The notes beneath the pieces are model-generated. The model worked only from the letters and a program-made list of their open reading frames with translations. It made no database searches and was not told where the DNA came from. Below are positions 51,618 to 61,233 of a DNA stretch of 64,000 bases, in pieces. The stretch is taken from positions 1,821,624 to 1,885,623 of the forward strand of contig NZ_NETS01000010.1 of NCBI RefSeq assembly GCF_002150035.1. The letters run 5' to 3'. This stretch comes from Leptospira venezuelensis (GTDB taxonomy: Bacteria; Spirochaetota; Leptospiria; Leptospirales; Leptospiraceae). Position numbers and translations under genes: made by a program. Within the stretch, counting starts at the first letter, position 1, and every line of letters begins with the position of its first letter.

Positions 51618-51796
51618 ATTATTTCCTTGGAGATCGTAAGTTTGTATAGGATCTTCTCTTTAAAATTCGTTTCGTCTTCACATTTTAGGGATAAGGTATC
51701 TGAGAAATATCAACGATTATTAATGTTTTTGAAAAGATTCGAATCATTGACAAAAAGGTTTTTCAAGTTCTTTTCAATATAGTGGTAGGTAGATTT

Positions 51797-52045
51797 ATGC
51801 ATTGGTCAATTCTTCCGTTTTGTATGATGTTAGTGGGTGTTTCGGTTTACGCGCAAGGAGGGGGTTCTGGCAAGGCTAGAATGGGAGGACCAGGAAGCCC
51901 TTGTTTTGAAGATAGGCAAAAATACTGTAACGATATCCCGAAAGGTCAGGGACGAATCAGAGATTGTTTGAAGGAAAACTCGGATAAACTTTCCCCGGAA
52001 TGTAAGGAACATCTGGATAAAAGATGGGGACAGAAAAAATCCTAA
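51797..52045 (+). CDS. Exported Cys-rich repeat protein, 82 aa
   Basis: The ATG at 51797 gives a clean signal peptide (MHWSILPFCMMLVGVSVYA) with cleavage near YA-QG; a GTG five codons upstream is less likely. The mature part has a Gly-rich stretch and one unit of the Cys-rich (GLG1/FGFR-type) repeat: SPCFEDRQKYCNDIPKGQGR, IRDCLKENSDKLSPECKEHL, with four Cys that should form two disulfides. Function is unknown; proteins of this type are small and periplasmic. The neighbouring genes show no link. Confidence 0.75.
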   Translation: MHWSILPFCMMLVGVSVYAQGGGSGKARMGGPGSPCFEDRQKYCNDIPKGQGRIRDCLKENSDKLSPECKEHLDKRWGQKKS

Positions 52046-52144
52046 TTTAATAGGATAAAGAGGATTAAATCCGTTCTTTTCGGAAAGAATTCTTCTATCT
52101 CATTTCGTAGGATTCCGGATCTTGTCGTCTAGAATCCTTTTGAA

Positions 52145-53407
52145 ATGTTTTCCAATAAAATTATATACCCGTTCCTTCTATCCTTAATTTTTACACTCTT
52201 TCCTGGTTGTTTTTTTTCCGGAAACGACAGGAAGAATGACAAAACTACCCAAACAACCCCTCCTGTCGAAAGACTTTATGCTTCGACCTGGTCCCAAGAC
52301 TTTTATGCGATGATGAAGTATATTCATCTTTATGATGAGATCCATCCATTTTTATATAATTTGGAAGGTGGTCGCAATAATACCGGTCGTATACTTTCCG
52401 TTTGGAAGAAAGACGAAATAGATGAAAGGATCCGTTGGCTAAGACTCATGTCACCTCGGACATTGATCATTCCCACTATCTTTCGCTGGGAAAATGATTT
52501 CGAAAAAGTTTCGGATGTGATTGGACTGAATGGAAACACCAAAGTTAGAGATCTTCATATCCAAAATATTCTGAAAGAAATAGATACGTATGGATATGAC
52601 GGAATCGATATAGATTACGAAGGGATGACCTGTGAAAAGAAAGAAGTATTTCAAGAATTTCTAATACTTCTTCGCGATGAACTGCATAAAAAAGGAAAAA
52701 TTCTATCCGTAGCAATTCATCCTAAGACTGTCGCAGAAAAACCTTCTGTATACCCTTGTAAAGGTCTGAAAGCTCCGATCCAAGTGGACTTTTATGAGGC
52801 CTATAGAGGACAACTAACGCATGACTATGAGTTTTTGGGAAAAGTAGCAGACAAGGTCAAGATTATGGCCTACGAACTACATCCTCGCAAACAAGGTTTT
52901 CCTGGACCTGGCCCCCAGGCACCGGATTGGTGGATAGATAAAATATTAGAATATGCCGTTGCTCGTATTCCAAATGAAAAGCTGTATATGGCAATTCCGA
53001 CCTACGGATATGACTGGGCATTACATTGTCAGGCTGAAACAAAATCAGTGTATTATTCCAGGGCAAAATGGATCCGAGAAAAAATGGCACCCAGAAAAGA
53101 AGAACCTACGGATGTATTAGAAATTTTTAAAACACAACCGAAGGCCGCAGATTGGACTTATCTTAGACCTTATTTATATAGACACCAAGGACATGTGTAT
53201 TCAGATCCTTCTCTTTGGTATAGAATGGGTGGTTGCGATCGTGTAGCATTCTACATGAATAGAAGCGCTTTCGAGAAGAAAATGAAAATATTAGATAAGT
53301 ATAAGATCCGAGGATTTTCTTTCTGGCAATTAATCGAAGATAACGATCCCGAGATCAATAAATACTTAGAAGAAAAATTAGGTCCTGAGCTTTCGGAAGT
53401 ACATTAA
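52145..53407 (+). CDS. GH18-family glycoside hydrolase lipoprotein
   Basis: The signal segment ends in FTLFPGCFF (lipobox, Cys23 or so). The catalytic signature TYGYDGIDIDYEGM carries D152, D155, D157 and the catalytic E159 (DxxDxDxE). Later blocks VADKVKIMAYELHP and LYMAIPTYGYDWALHC fit the chitinase/SpoVS-type (YaaH-like) GH18 fold, and GFSFWQLIEDNDPEI is the usual C-terminal strand. It may cleave chitin-like or peptidoglycan glycans outside the inner membrane. It is the only plus-strand gene here; its stop shares bases with the acyl-CoA dehydrogenase stop. Confidence 0.88.
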   Translation: MFSNKIIYPFLLSLIFTLFPGCFFSGNDRKNDKTTQTTPPVERLYASTWSQDFYAMMKYIHLYDEIHPFLYNLEGGRNNTGRILSVWKKDEIDERIRWLRLMSPRTLIIPTIFRWENDFEKVSDVIGLNGNTKVRDLHIQNILKEIDTYGYDGIDIDYEGMTCEKKEVFQEFLILLRDELHKKGKILSVAIHPKTVAEKPSVYPCKGLKAPIQVDFYEAYRGQLTHDYEFLGKVADKVKIMAYELHPRKQGFPGPGPQAPDWWIDKILEYAVARIPNEKLYMAIPTYGYDWALHCQAETKSVYYSRAKWIREKMAPRKEEPTDVLEIFKTQPKAADWTYLRPYLYRHQGHVYSDPSLWYRMGGCDRVAFYMNRSAFEKKMKILDKYKIRGFSFWQLIEDNDPEINKYLEEKLGPELSEVH

Positions 53408-54576
53408 GATTCCTTCATGATACTTCCGGAGATGATCAGTTTTTGGATCTCACTTGTTCCTCCGCCTATTTCTCCCAATCGAGTGTCTCTGTATAGACGG
53501 GACACTTTATATTCGTCCATATAACCTGCACCTCCATGTATCTGGACTGCGAGGTTTGTGACTTCTCTCGCTGCAGTAGTGGCAAATAATTTGCATGCGG
53601 CACATTTTCCGGAAAGACTCATAGTTGGTTTTCCTTCCGATTCTAATTTTTCCATTTCCCAGGCGGTATTATAAGTAAGCCATTTTGCTGCTTCGTATTT
53701 GGAATAAATTTCTGCGAGCATGAATGCAACTCCCTGATGCTGATAGATAGACTTGCCGAAACTTTTGCGGGAAGCAGAAAAAGATTTAGATTCATCTAAA
53801 CAAGCCTTCATAACTCCTAAAGAATACGCAGCTAAAGAAAGTCTTTCTGCATTGAAGGTTTGCATGGTTTGTCTAAATCCTTTTCCTAGTTTGCCCAAGA
53901 TGTTTTCTTCCGGAACTTCTACATCTTCAAAGAATAAAGCTCCAGTAGGGGACGCTTTTAATCCCATCTTATCCATCGCAGCAGATCTGGAGACACCTTT
54001 GGAATTCAGATCTACAATAAAATGAGTGAGTCCTTTTTCTTTCCCGGATTCATCTTGGGTCCTTGCAAGAACCAAACAATAATTTGCATTTGGAGCATTC
54101 GTAATATATGTTTTTTGTCCAGAGAGAAGATAACGATCCTTTCCTGACTTTTTAGCGAGAGAAGAAAGTCCTGACACATCTGAACCACCATCAGGTTCAG
54201 TAACACCTAAGGAGCCGATTTTTTTGCCTGCGATAATATCAGGTAAATATTTTTTCTTTTGCTCATCAGTCCCGAAATGTTTAATAGGAAGTCCGAATAA
54301 ACCTGCAGACGCCCCAGCGCTGAAAAAGGTTGAACCGCAAGATTCGGAAATGATCTCCATTGCCAACGTGCTTAAAAAAATACCTGCACCCTGTCCGCCG
54401 AATTCCTCTTCGTGTAATAGGCCTAGGTAACCTGCTTCTCCTAATTTTAGGTAATGGGATCTTGGAAGTTCTTTCGTTTTATCTGCCTCTTCTGCAAATG
54501 GATGAATTTCCTTTTTGCAAAAATTGCGAAATGATTCTGTGAACTCTTGTTCATCGGAGCTTAGGCTAAAATCCAT
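53404..54576 (-). CDS. Acyl-CoA dehydrogenase
   Basis: The 390-residue flavoenzyme oxidises an acyl-CoA to the enoyl-CoA. Family motifs are GSLGVTEPDGGSDVSGLSSL, YLLSGQKTYITNA, NAERLSLAAYSLGVM and the C-terminal QIHGGAGYMDEYKVSRLYRD, with RLGEIGGGTSEIQKLII carrying the end signature. The catalytic Glu would be the E of YMDE or nearby, and the substrate (short, branched or aromatic) is not clear. It is followed upstream by a crotonase gene on the same strand, 141 bases away, which suggests related beta-oxidation work. Confidence 0.92.
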   Translation of the reverse strand: MDFSLSSDEQEFTESFRNFCKKEIHPFAEEADKTKELPRSHYLKLGEAGYLGLLHEEEFGGQGAGIFLSTLAMEIISESCGSTFFSAGASAGLFGLPIKHFGTDEQKKKYLPDIIAGKKIGSLGVTEPDGGSDVSGLSSLAKKSGKDRYLLSGQKTYITNAPNANYCLVLARTQDESGKEKGLTHFIVDLNSKGVSRSAAMDKMGLKASPTGALFFEDVEVPEENILGKLGKGFRQTMQTFNAERLSLAAYSLGVMKACLDESKSFSASRKSFGKSIYQHQGVAFMLAEIYSKYEAAKWLTYNTAWEMEKLESEGKPTMSLSGKCAACKLFATTAAREVTNLAVQIHGGAGYMDEYKVSRLYRDTRLGEIGGGTSEIQKLIISGSIMKES

Positions 54577-54717
54577 TTATGATTCCTCGGATCCTGCTAA
54601 ACTTGAAGAAACATATACGAAGGCAAGTAGAATTCTCTGCGACCGAATATTGTTTGTTAGGAACAAAAGTTATATATGGGTTTAATCCGAAATGATATAT
54701 TCAGAAAATTTAAAATA

Positions 54718-55512
54718 CTATTTCCCCTTAAAGACCGCAGTTCTTTTTTCCAATAAGGAGCGGATTCCTTCTTGGCCGTCTTCTGATTTTAAACAATCGG
54801 TAACCAATGGTACTAGATCATCAATTGCTTCCAGATCTCCAACTTCGATTGCTTTTCTTGCGTTTGCGAGGACTGCATCGATTGCCTTTGGAGCCTGTGC
54901 GGAAATTTTTTCAGCAAGTTGTATCGCTCTTGCTAATAATTCTTTTTTAGGTAAAACTTCTTGCACGATCCCGATCCGATACGCCTCAGAAACGTCGAAA
55001 GTATCACCTGTCAGGATATATTTCATTGCATTTCCCCAACCGGAAGCTCTTACAAATCGGATCGTTGCTCCACCAAAAGGTAAAATTCCTCTTTGCACTT
55101 CCATCTGAGCGAATATTGTTTTTTCGGCTGCGAGAGCGATGTCGGAGGCTAACATTAATTCGATCCCTAAGGTTAGGCAAAATCCATGAACTGCAGTGAT
55201 TAAAGGTTTTTTGCGAACTCTACCGGTTCCGCCAGTATCCCAAGGATTGATATTTCCCTTTTGGAAAAAATTTCTGCCTTGTTCTATGATTGATTTAGCA
55301 ACATCTTCCAATTCTAAACCGAAAGTAAAATGAAGACCATTCGCATACAGAACCGCACATCTGGAATTTGGATCATCTTCGTAAACTGTAAGCGCATCAC
55401 TTAACTCCATGATCATTTGTGTATTCATCGCGTTTCTTGCATCCGGGCGGTTAAGTGCGATACAAAACACAGGACCTTTCTTTTCAATTTGGATATAAGT
55501 ATACGATTTCAT
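54718..55512 (-). CDS. Enoyl-CoA hydratase/isomerase (crotonase family)
   Basis: The start at 55512 has a strong GGAGG five bases in front; the frame also runs on to 55551. The 264-residue protein has the crotonase blocks IALNRPDARNAMNTQMIMEL, NGLHFTFGLELEDV, KPLITAVHGFCLTLGIELML and ASDIALAAEKTIFAQMEVQR, then PFGGATIRFVRASGWGNAM. Positions that hold the catalytic Glu pair in true hydratases are hard to assign, so it may be an isomerase such as a delta3,5-delta2,4-dienoyl-CoA type. It fits fatty-acid oxidation with the neighbouring acyl-CoA dehydrogenase. Confidence 0.88.
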   Translation of the reverse strand: MKSYTYIQIEKKGPVFCIALNRPDARNAMNTQMIMELSDALTVYEDDPNSRCAVLYANGLHFTFGLELEDVAKSIIEQGRNFFQKGNINPWDTGGTGRVRKKPLITAVHGFCLTLGIELMLASDIALAAEKTIFAQMEVQRGILPFGGATIRFVRASGWGNAMKYILTGDTFDVSEAYRIGIVQEVLPKKELLARAIQLAEKISAQAPKAIDAVLANARKAIEVGDLEAIDDLVPLVTDCLKSEDGQEGIRSLLEKRTAVFKGK

Positions 55513-55661
55513 AAAATCCTCCGTGGCAGGTGGACCATATAGTCTACTCATTCGATCCTATGTCTTTTGTTTTTCTAAATTTGATGTCAAACTTTTTGAT
55601 TTTTAGAAAGAGCTAATTTCGTTTCCCAACTAAAATAATTTGAATAATAATCCTTACAAAT

Positions 55662-56960
55662 TCAGAGTTCGATTATTGAGGATGGTAAATTCGTATCATT
55701 CTCCCTTTTTCCAATCGCATCTCCGTAGATGGCGGAACCATTCGAATTGATCTCGAAATCTTTAAAAGACCAAGTATAGTCAGGAATTTTATCTCCATTA
55801 GTATCCAAATGAAATTTTAAAGTTTCTCTTGCTCCTGATTTTGGTCGTAGGGTACTGAAGCTCAGTAATCCGGATCCTGTATTGCTAATATTGGATGTAT
55901 TAGATCTTAAAATTTTATTATCTGGATAGGTGGCTTCCATCCAAGAATTCCATTGGTTTTTAGGTAAATCTGTTCCAGATGGAACAAAGGAAGCTACATT
56001 AATAAAAAGTAAAATAGAATATCCGAATGCATCGAATGAGCTTGGTGCTTCGTCTTCCATGAGTATTTCTGCAAAATTTAGGCTAGTGCCGAAGCTTCCG
56101 TCGCTATATACAACGTTTGCACCAATCCTTAATTTTTTCTTTGGGGTCCAATTAGTGTGAATATCTAACTTAGGAGAAAAATCCTTTAGATACATGGTGA
56201 TACTTTTTTCCCCCGCATCATCAGAGTAATACATCTTATCCAAATCCCCGTGGCCTTTGTATTTAGCTTGGACTGTAATACCGTTTTCATCCTTAAATTG
56301 GCTTACTAATACAATCTGTCGTATGGTCCTATTTTCCTCAACCGGGCGAACTTTAATCTCGATATCCGAATAGTTTATGTATGAAAGAAAGGATAACCTG
56401 GAAATTTTTTCTGGAAATTCTACAATAAAACTTTTGTTACCAGGAATAGATGTTTTGAATGAATAATCTCCTAAACTTAGCAAAGATTTTGTGAGTGATA
56501 GGTTCTTAATTTCATTAGTCACTCTAAATCTGTATGTTCCTCCTCCGCTTAGTGGATCTGAAGATTTGAATTGAAATGTTTTGTTTCCGTCTAATGAGCC
56601 AGAAATCGGCTTTAATTGTAAGCAAGTATTAAAACCATCATTTGAGATCTGAAAGGATGATCCAGTGCAGTCAGAGTTATTTGTATTTAATATAATTGAA
56701 TTTGGATCTACCGCTTCACTAAATTTTACAGTAATGGAAGAAGTAATATTTACTAAAGAAGCGTTATTCGCCGGTTCTGTACTCTGAACGATTAGAGGTA
56801 GATTTGGATCCGGATTTTCCGGTTCGGTCGGGATATGAGAAATATCTTCTTCTTTAGAAACGGTTCCGATCAGGAATTTTATATCGTCCTTCGGATCTTC
56901 TCCGCAATTGAATAATCCTGCGTAACAGAATAGAATAGAAATTATAATCTTGCGATCCAT
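55662..56960 (-). CDS. Ig-like-domain (Big_5 type) lipoprotein
   Basis: I choose the ATG at 56960; the frame also opens at a GTG five codons earlier. The signal ends in CYAGLFNCGEDP (lipobox). Residues about 45-145 form a bacterial Ig-like domain: STEPANNASLVNITSSITVK, FSEAVDPNSIILNTNN, KPISGSLDGNKTFQFKS and GTYRFRVTNEIKNL. The remainder is beta-rich with no known motif and contains many Ser, Asn and Asp. Such proteins are surface or periplasmic structural lipoproteins. No neighbour indicates function. Confidence 0.82.
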   Translation of the reverse strand: MDRKIIISILFCYAGLFNCGEDPKDDIKFLIGTVSKEEDISHIPTEPENPDPNLPLIVQSTEPANNASLVNITSSITVKFSEAVDPNSIILNTNNSDCTGSSFQISNDGFNTCLQLKPISGSLDGNKTFQFKSSDPLSGGGTYRFRVTNEIKNLSLTKSLLSLGDYSFKTSIPGNKSFIVEFPEKISRLSFLSYINYSDIEIKVRPVEENRTIRQIVLVSQFKDENGITVQAKYKGHGDLDKMYYSDDAGEKSITMYLKDFSPKLDIHTNWTPKKKLRIGANVVYSDGSFGTSLNFAEILMEDEAPSSFDAFGYSILLFINVASFVPSGTDLPKNQWNSWMEATYPDNKILRSNTSNISNTGSGLLSFSTLRPKSGARETLKFHLDTNGDKIPDYTWSFKDFEINSNGSAIYGDAIGKRENDTNLPSSIIEL

Positions 56961-57102
56961 TCGGGTCTTTCTCACTTTATGAGAAAAGATTACTATTTTT
57001 TGGACCTTTCTCGCAAGACCCAGATGTCATGTTGGCCTATTACAAGTGTGATGTTTTTAAATTTTAACGAAGCTCTGTTCGGAATCTCCTTAGATTTTAG
57101 CT

Positions 57103-57118
57103 TGTAGGAGCTCCTACA
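57103..57118. repeat. Dispersed palindrome TGTAGGAGCTCCTACA, copy 1
   Basis: A perfect 16-bp palindrome lies 40 bases before the AraC-type regulator gene. An identical copy is at 62764-62779 and a near copy (TGTTGGAGTTCCTACA) at 63471-63486. Identical intergenic copies suggest a dispersed repeat or a shared operator. Confidence 0.6.
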
Positions 57119-57158
57119 GAAGGTTGACAAGCTGTAAGGATAGTGGATAAAGCCTTGG

Positions 57159-58295
57159 ATGCCTAATCTTCCGATTCTTTTTCCGGAACAGATCTCTCAA
57201 TCTCCGGTTTTCTGGATTTTAGTTTCATTTGCGGTCTTCGGAACTTATCTAGGAGCCTTATTGTGTATAGGACAAAACATTTTAGAAAGGAAAACAGCCC
57301 TCAATCGTTTGCTTTCTTTATTGTTTGTATGTTTGGGTTTATTACAAGGCACATGCTTATTTTATGTGTTTGGACTTTCTTCTTCATTTCCGAGAATTGT
57401 TCTTCTCCATGTTCCTGTTTTGGGTACCATAGGTCCCATCCTATACGGCATTCATAAAATTATTCAAAATTCGGAATTCGAAAAATCTACATTAGGTTTA
57501 AGTCTTAAACATTCCCTCCTTCCTGGGATCATTTGGATTCTGTATTTTATAAGTTTTATACCTGATTCAGATACGATTAGAGAAGGTCTCGATACATTTT
57601 CTGAAACAAGGACCTCATTAGATCTAGTCTTTCTTATCCCATTACTCATACTCGCTGCCTATATCTTAGGGTTATTGAGAGGAAGTAGAATATTATTTAA
57701 ACCGAATGTTTTGAAAGAAGAATGGACTGCAAGAGTTCTACTTTATATTATTCTTGCGACAATCGCAAACCATTCCGTAGGTGCATTCTTTCTAATGGAT
57801 AAAAATCCTCTCTTTCTATTGATAAGCGCATCTATGATGGGTTTAAGTCTTTGTATTTCTTACTTGATCGGTAGAAGATACCCTGCTTATTTCCAAAACC
57901 TGCAAGAAGTCGCAAGAGTCACCTTCCAGAAATATTCCCGCTCCTTATTACAAGGAATGGATATAGCAACACTCAGAGAAAATTTGCTAAAAGGAATGGA
58001 AATCGAAAAGTTATACAAGGATGAGGATTTGAGTTTGGCAAGTCTTGCAGATGAACTAGGACTTTCTTCTCACCAACTTTCAGAATTGATCAACCAAGAA
58101 ATGGGCAAAAATTTTTCGGCATTTGTGAACGAGTATCGGATTAGAGAGGCCTGCGAACTTCTCTCCAAAAATAAGGATTCTTCTATCCTGGATATTGCAT
58201 ACGAGGTGGGATTTAGGAGCAAAACCTCCTTTCATAGGGCATTTCAGAAAGAAGTTGGAGTTCCCCCATCCGAATATAGGGAGAAAAATTCGTAA
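57159..58295 (+). CDS. AraC-type regulator with N-terminal membrane domain
   Basis: The 378-residue protein has about seven hydrophobic segments in residues 12-245, then an AraC-type DNA-binding domain: LSLASLADELGLSSHQLSEL, INQEMGKNFSAFVNEYRIRE and ILDIAYEVGFRSKTSFHRAF, followed by EVGVPPSEYREK. Such fusion of a membrane sensor with a cytoplasmic HTH domain is common in Leptospira and Bacteroidetes. It stands 114 bases before the desaturase on the same strand and probably regulates it. The signal sensed is unknown; membrane state or a lipid is plausible. Confidence 0.85.
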   Translation: MPNLPILFPEQISQSPVFWILVSFAVFGTYLGALLCIGQNILERKTALNRLLSLLFVCLGLLQGTCLFYVFGLSSSFPRIVLLHVPVLGTIGPILYGIHKIIQNSEFEKSTLGLSLKHSLLPGIIWILYFISFIPDSDTIREGLDTFSETRTSLDLVFLIPLLILAAYILGLLRGSRILFKPNVLKEEWTARVLLYIILATIANHSVGAFFLMDKNPLFLLISASMMGLSLCISYLIGRRYPAYFQNLQEVARVTFQKYSRSLLQGMDIATLRENLLKGMEIEKLYKDEDLSLASLADELGLSSHQLSELINQEMGKNFSAFVNEYRIREACELLSKNKDSSILDIAYEVGFRSKTSFHRAFQKEVGVPPSEYREKNS

Positions 58296-58409
58296 ATAAC
58301 GGTCCCATCCTATCAATTGAAACCGATTTGGCGGTATCGGTTTATAGAATGGAACGACGGATTTGAGAACCTGGATATAATTCCACCTATCAGTTACAAC
58401 GGAGTGGAT

Positions 58410-59477
58410 ATGAGTTCCTTGGCCCTTGAGCGAAAAAACATTTCGGATAGATTTACCGAAAAAGAAAAAACAAAACGTATTATCAAATGGATTCGCCGTT
58501 CGGATTCTAAACTCAGAAAACGTTTCTCTTTTTTACAATATCAGAATGCGATCGGATTCGGGATTACTATAGGTTCCGCTTTAGGAATGATCCTACTCGG
58601 AAGTTTGTATGTAATGGATATCATTCCATTCTGGGCCTGTATTATCGGAAATGGAATCTTAGCTTCCTTTCTTCATGAGATGGAGCATGACCTGATCCAT
58701 AGCATTTATTTTAAAGAAAATCCTAAGATGCAAAACTTTCTATTCTGGATGGTCTGGTTATTCCGGGCGAATACCGTTAATCCTTGGTTTAGAAAAGAGA
58801 TCCATCTTCTTCATCATAAACTTTCAGGAAACATTGAAGATATCGAAGAAAGATTTATTAGCAATGGAATGCCTTGGGGAATCAGACGCATACTTGTGAT
58901 GATAGATCCGATCATGGCAGTTGTTCTGCAAGGACCTAAGATCAGAAAAGATGCAATACGTTATCTTGCAAAAATAAAGGCAAAGCCTATAAAAGGGCCT
59001 TACCGTTTAGTTTACCTTCTTCTTTGGTATTCATTTTTGATTTGGGGAATGATCTCTTTGATTAATTGGTCATTAGGAAGCACTATAAAAGAATCTGAAA
59101 CTGCAGCCTATATTCATAATTTCTTAAATACTGCTGCGGTAGTATATTTGATCCCTTGTTGGCTTAGACAATCCGCTATACAGATTGTATCTTCTAATAT
59201 GCATTATTACGGAGATGTGAAGAGTTTATACCAACAGACCCAAGTGTTGGATTCTTGGTGGATATTACCTTTACATTTGTTCTGCTTTAATTTTGGAGCC
59301 ACTCATGGTATACATCATTTTGTGGTAACACAGCCGTTCTATCTACGACAAGCAGTCGCACCTAAAGTAAAACCATTCTTAAAAAAATATGGAATTCGTT
59401 TTAACGACTTTGAAAGTATGACAAGGGCGAATCGTTACCAAAAAGAAGAAATGGATGGTATTGCGATTCCGGCCTAG
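58410..59477 (+). CDS. Membrane fatty-acid desaturase
   Basis: The ATG at 58410 has CGGAGTGGAT in front and gives a 355-residue protein; an upstream TTG at 58317 is less likely. Four hydrophobic segments and three His boxes mark a di-iron desaturase: HEMEHDLIHS (H89, H93, H97), IHLLHHKLSG (H132, H135, H136) and HGIHHFV late in the chain. It would introduce a double bond in an acyl chain or hydroxylate a related substrate such as a carotenoid. It is followed 21 bases later by an acyltransferase-like gene, so a lipid-modification unit is likely. Confidence 0.87.
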   Translation: MSSLALERKNISDRFTEKEKTKRIIKWIRRSDSKLRKRFSFLQYQNAIGFGITIGSALGMILLGSLYVMDIIPFWACIIGNGILASFLHEMEHDLIHSIYFKENPKMQNFLFWMVWLFRANTVNPWFRKEIHLLHHKLSGNIEDIEERFISNGMPWGIRRILVMIDPIMAVVLQGPKIRKDAIRYLAKIKAKPIKGPYRLVYLLLWYSFLIWGMISLINWSLGSTIKESETAAYIHNFLNTAAVVYLIPCWLRQSAIQIVSSNMHYYGDVKSLYQQTQVLDSWWILPLHLFCFNFGATHGIHHFVVTQPFYLRQAVAPKVKPFLKKYGIRFNDFESMTRANRYQKEEMDGIAIPA

Positions 59478-59498
59478 TACTTTAAAGTCGGAAATGGC

Positions 59499-60776
59499 AT
59501 GCAAAATTTAAAAGAATCTGAAAGACCCCAAGGTCAATTCATTCGATCCTTAGACCAAGCGGAGGCAAATTTCTGGTTATATGACCGTGCTTCCTCTATG
59601 AACTTCTGCGTAATGGCAGAAGGAGAGGGTTCTTTTTCAGAAGAAAGTTTACGTAAAGCTCTGGACCTTATCCAAAACAAACATGCGTTAGCTAAGGTTC
59701 AGATCTTAAAACAAGCCGGACAAGATTCTCATTTATACTTTGCAACGTCTGACAAAAAAATCCCGATCCAAAAAGATCTCTATTCTCCTGATTGGAAATC
59801 CAAATTAGCCAAGGAGACCATTCGACTTTTCGAATTAGGAGATGCTCCTTTAATCAGAACTATATTTTATACATCCGGAGATTCTAAATTTGCTATCGGA
59901 GTTATCTTCCATCATAGTATTGGAGATGGAAGATCAGGTTGCAGATTTCTTTTAGATGTATTCAGAGCAAGTACAGGGGAAGCGGATGAGATCGAAGAAG
60001 ATTCAGAATATTCTTCTCTAATGGAATTATATCCTGCGGAAGAGTTGTACAAAGGAGGACCTAAACCTGAAAAACCTCTAACTATTCCGCAGTTCTCTCG
60101 CAAAAAAGAAGAACAAGATCCTGAGATCATTAGTTTTTATCTGGAAGAAGAAGATGTAAATTCTCTCTTAAAAACTTCTAAACAAAAAAAGATCTCCTTT
60201 CATGGGATCTTAGGTGCTTCACAAGTAACTGCCCTAGCGGATTTTTTTGAAAGAAGTCAAGAAGGAGTATTATATCTTTCCACACCTGCGGACTTAAGGC
60301 CTCATTTAAGCCATCCTGTGCCTGATTCGGCATTAGGACTTTATATTTCTCTATTCACCACTCCTGTAAATATCAGAGATCCTTTTGATATGAAAGCAAA
60401 AACGATCATGAATGATGTAAGGGGTCGTATCGGCAGAAGGGAGGGGAGGGCATTTTACGAACTTCTTCCGCCTTCGGAACAATTTTTGGAAAAAGAAGAT
60501 GGGCTAAAACTTTTCCAATTGTTAATGAACCGAAATCCTCAGTCCAGCTTATTGAGTAATGTGGGAATCATTCCTGTTTTGGCATCTGATGAAATAAAAG
60601 TTAAAGAACTCTCTTTTACTGTCCATCCAGCTTTGACCCAAACTATTTTTACTACTGTAACCACTTATGAAAATAGAATGGCAATCAATATAAACTACGA
60701 CAAGAATCGTTGGAAGGAAACGGATATTTCTCAGTTCGCATATTCTTTCCGAAAGAATATACTATCGAATTCTTGA
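59499..60776 (+). CDS. Condensation-domain/acyltransferase-like protein
   Basis: The 425-residue protein has the acyltransferase signature FHHSIGDGRSGCRFLLD (H138, H139, D143; HHxxxDG) seen in condensation domains, PapA5-type and wax-ester acyltransferases. SLLSNVGIIPVL in the second half resembles the SNV segment of wax-ester synthases. No carrier-protein domain or other NRPS part is present. It may esterify a lipid or alcohol using acyl-CoA. It lies 21 bases after the desaturase gene on the same strand, supporting a joint role in lipid modification. Confidence 0.8.
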   Translation: MQNLKESERPQGQFIRSLDQAEANFWLYDRASSMNFCVMAEGEGSFSEESLRKALDLIQNKHALAKVQILKQAGQDSHLYFATSDKKIPIQKDLYSPDWKSKLAKETIRLFELGDAPLIRTIFYTSGDSKFAIGVIFHHSIGDGRSGCRFLLDVFRASTGEADEIEEDSEYSSLMELYPAEELYKGGPKPEKPLTIPQFSRKKEEQDPEIISFYLEEEDVNSLLKTSKQKKISFHGILGASQVTALADFFERSQEGVLYLSTPADLRPHLSHPVPDSALGLYISLFTTPVNIRDPFDMKAKTIMNDVRGRIGRREGRAFYELLPPSEQFLEKEDGLKLFQLLMNRNPQSSLLSNVGIIPVLASDEIKVKELSFTVHPALTQTIFTTVTTYENRMAININYDKNRWKETDISQFAYSFRKNILSNS

Positions 60777-60814
60777 AACTGTCGCGAAAGGATTTCTCGC
60801 TCCTTAAGGGTTGT

Positions 60815-61222
60815 TCAAAATGGAAGGATTCTTTTTCTGTTTATAAAAACTCTTCTGCCCAGGATCCAACCCCAGATCAAGAGCCCGCAACCTAAATAAG
60901 AAATCAGATTTGGGATCAGAAGAATTTTCACTTCTGCAAGGACGGGAACTTGCATAGTCAAACCTGCGAGCATTATAATAGTATGGATTTCTGCGACTCT
61001 TGATTTCTTATCATCTAGATATTTGCCCAAACCTCCTCCGCTGATGAATGCAAGAACTCCGAAGATTGCTCCGACTCTTCCGACATATGCCGCGACATAT
61101 TCAAAATTTTGAATATCCGGAAATTGGAATAGAATTAGAAGCGGACGAGAAAAAAGAAAGCTTAAGGCAATTATCCCTATATACCGATGAAGCTTAAGTT
61201 TATTTTTAGGTGAAAGTTCCAA
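60815..61222 (-). CDS. Small four-TM membrane protein, 135 aa
   Basis: Four hydrophobic helices (IGIIALSFLFSRPLLILF, VGAIFGVLAFISGGGLG, IIMLAGLTMQVPVLA and LLIPNLISYLGCGLLIWGWI) separated by short basic or acidic loops fill the protein. No family is recognised. It begins 11 bases after the APC permease stop on the same strand, so it is probably co-transcribed and could be an accessory factor. It is convergent with the acyltransferase gene. Confidence 0.7.
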   Translation of the reverse strand: MELSPKNKLKLHRYIGIIALSFLFSRPLLILFQFPDIQNFEYVAAYVGRVGAIFGVLAFISGGGLGKYLDDKKSRVAEIHTIIMLAGLTMQVPVLAEVKILLIPNLISYLGCGLLIWGWILGRRVFINRKRILPF

Positions 61223-61233
61223 AATGGAAAAAC

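Noticed and set aside
51534..51782. 82-codon plus-strand frame between the SDR gene and the Cys-rich gene
   Set aside because: Mostly antisense to the SDR gene and the promoter region, with no motif or good start.
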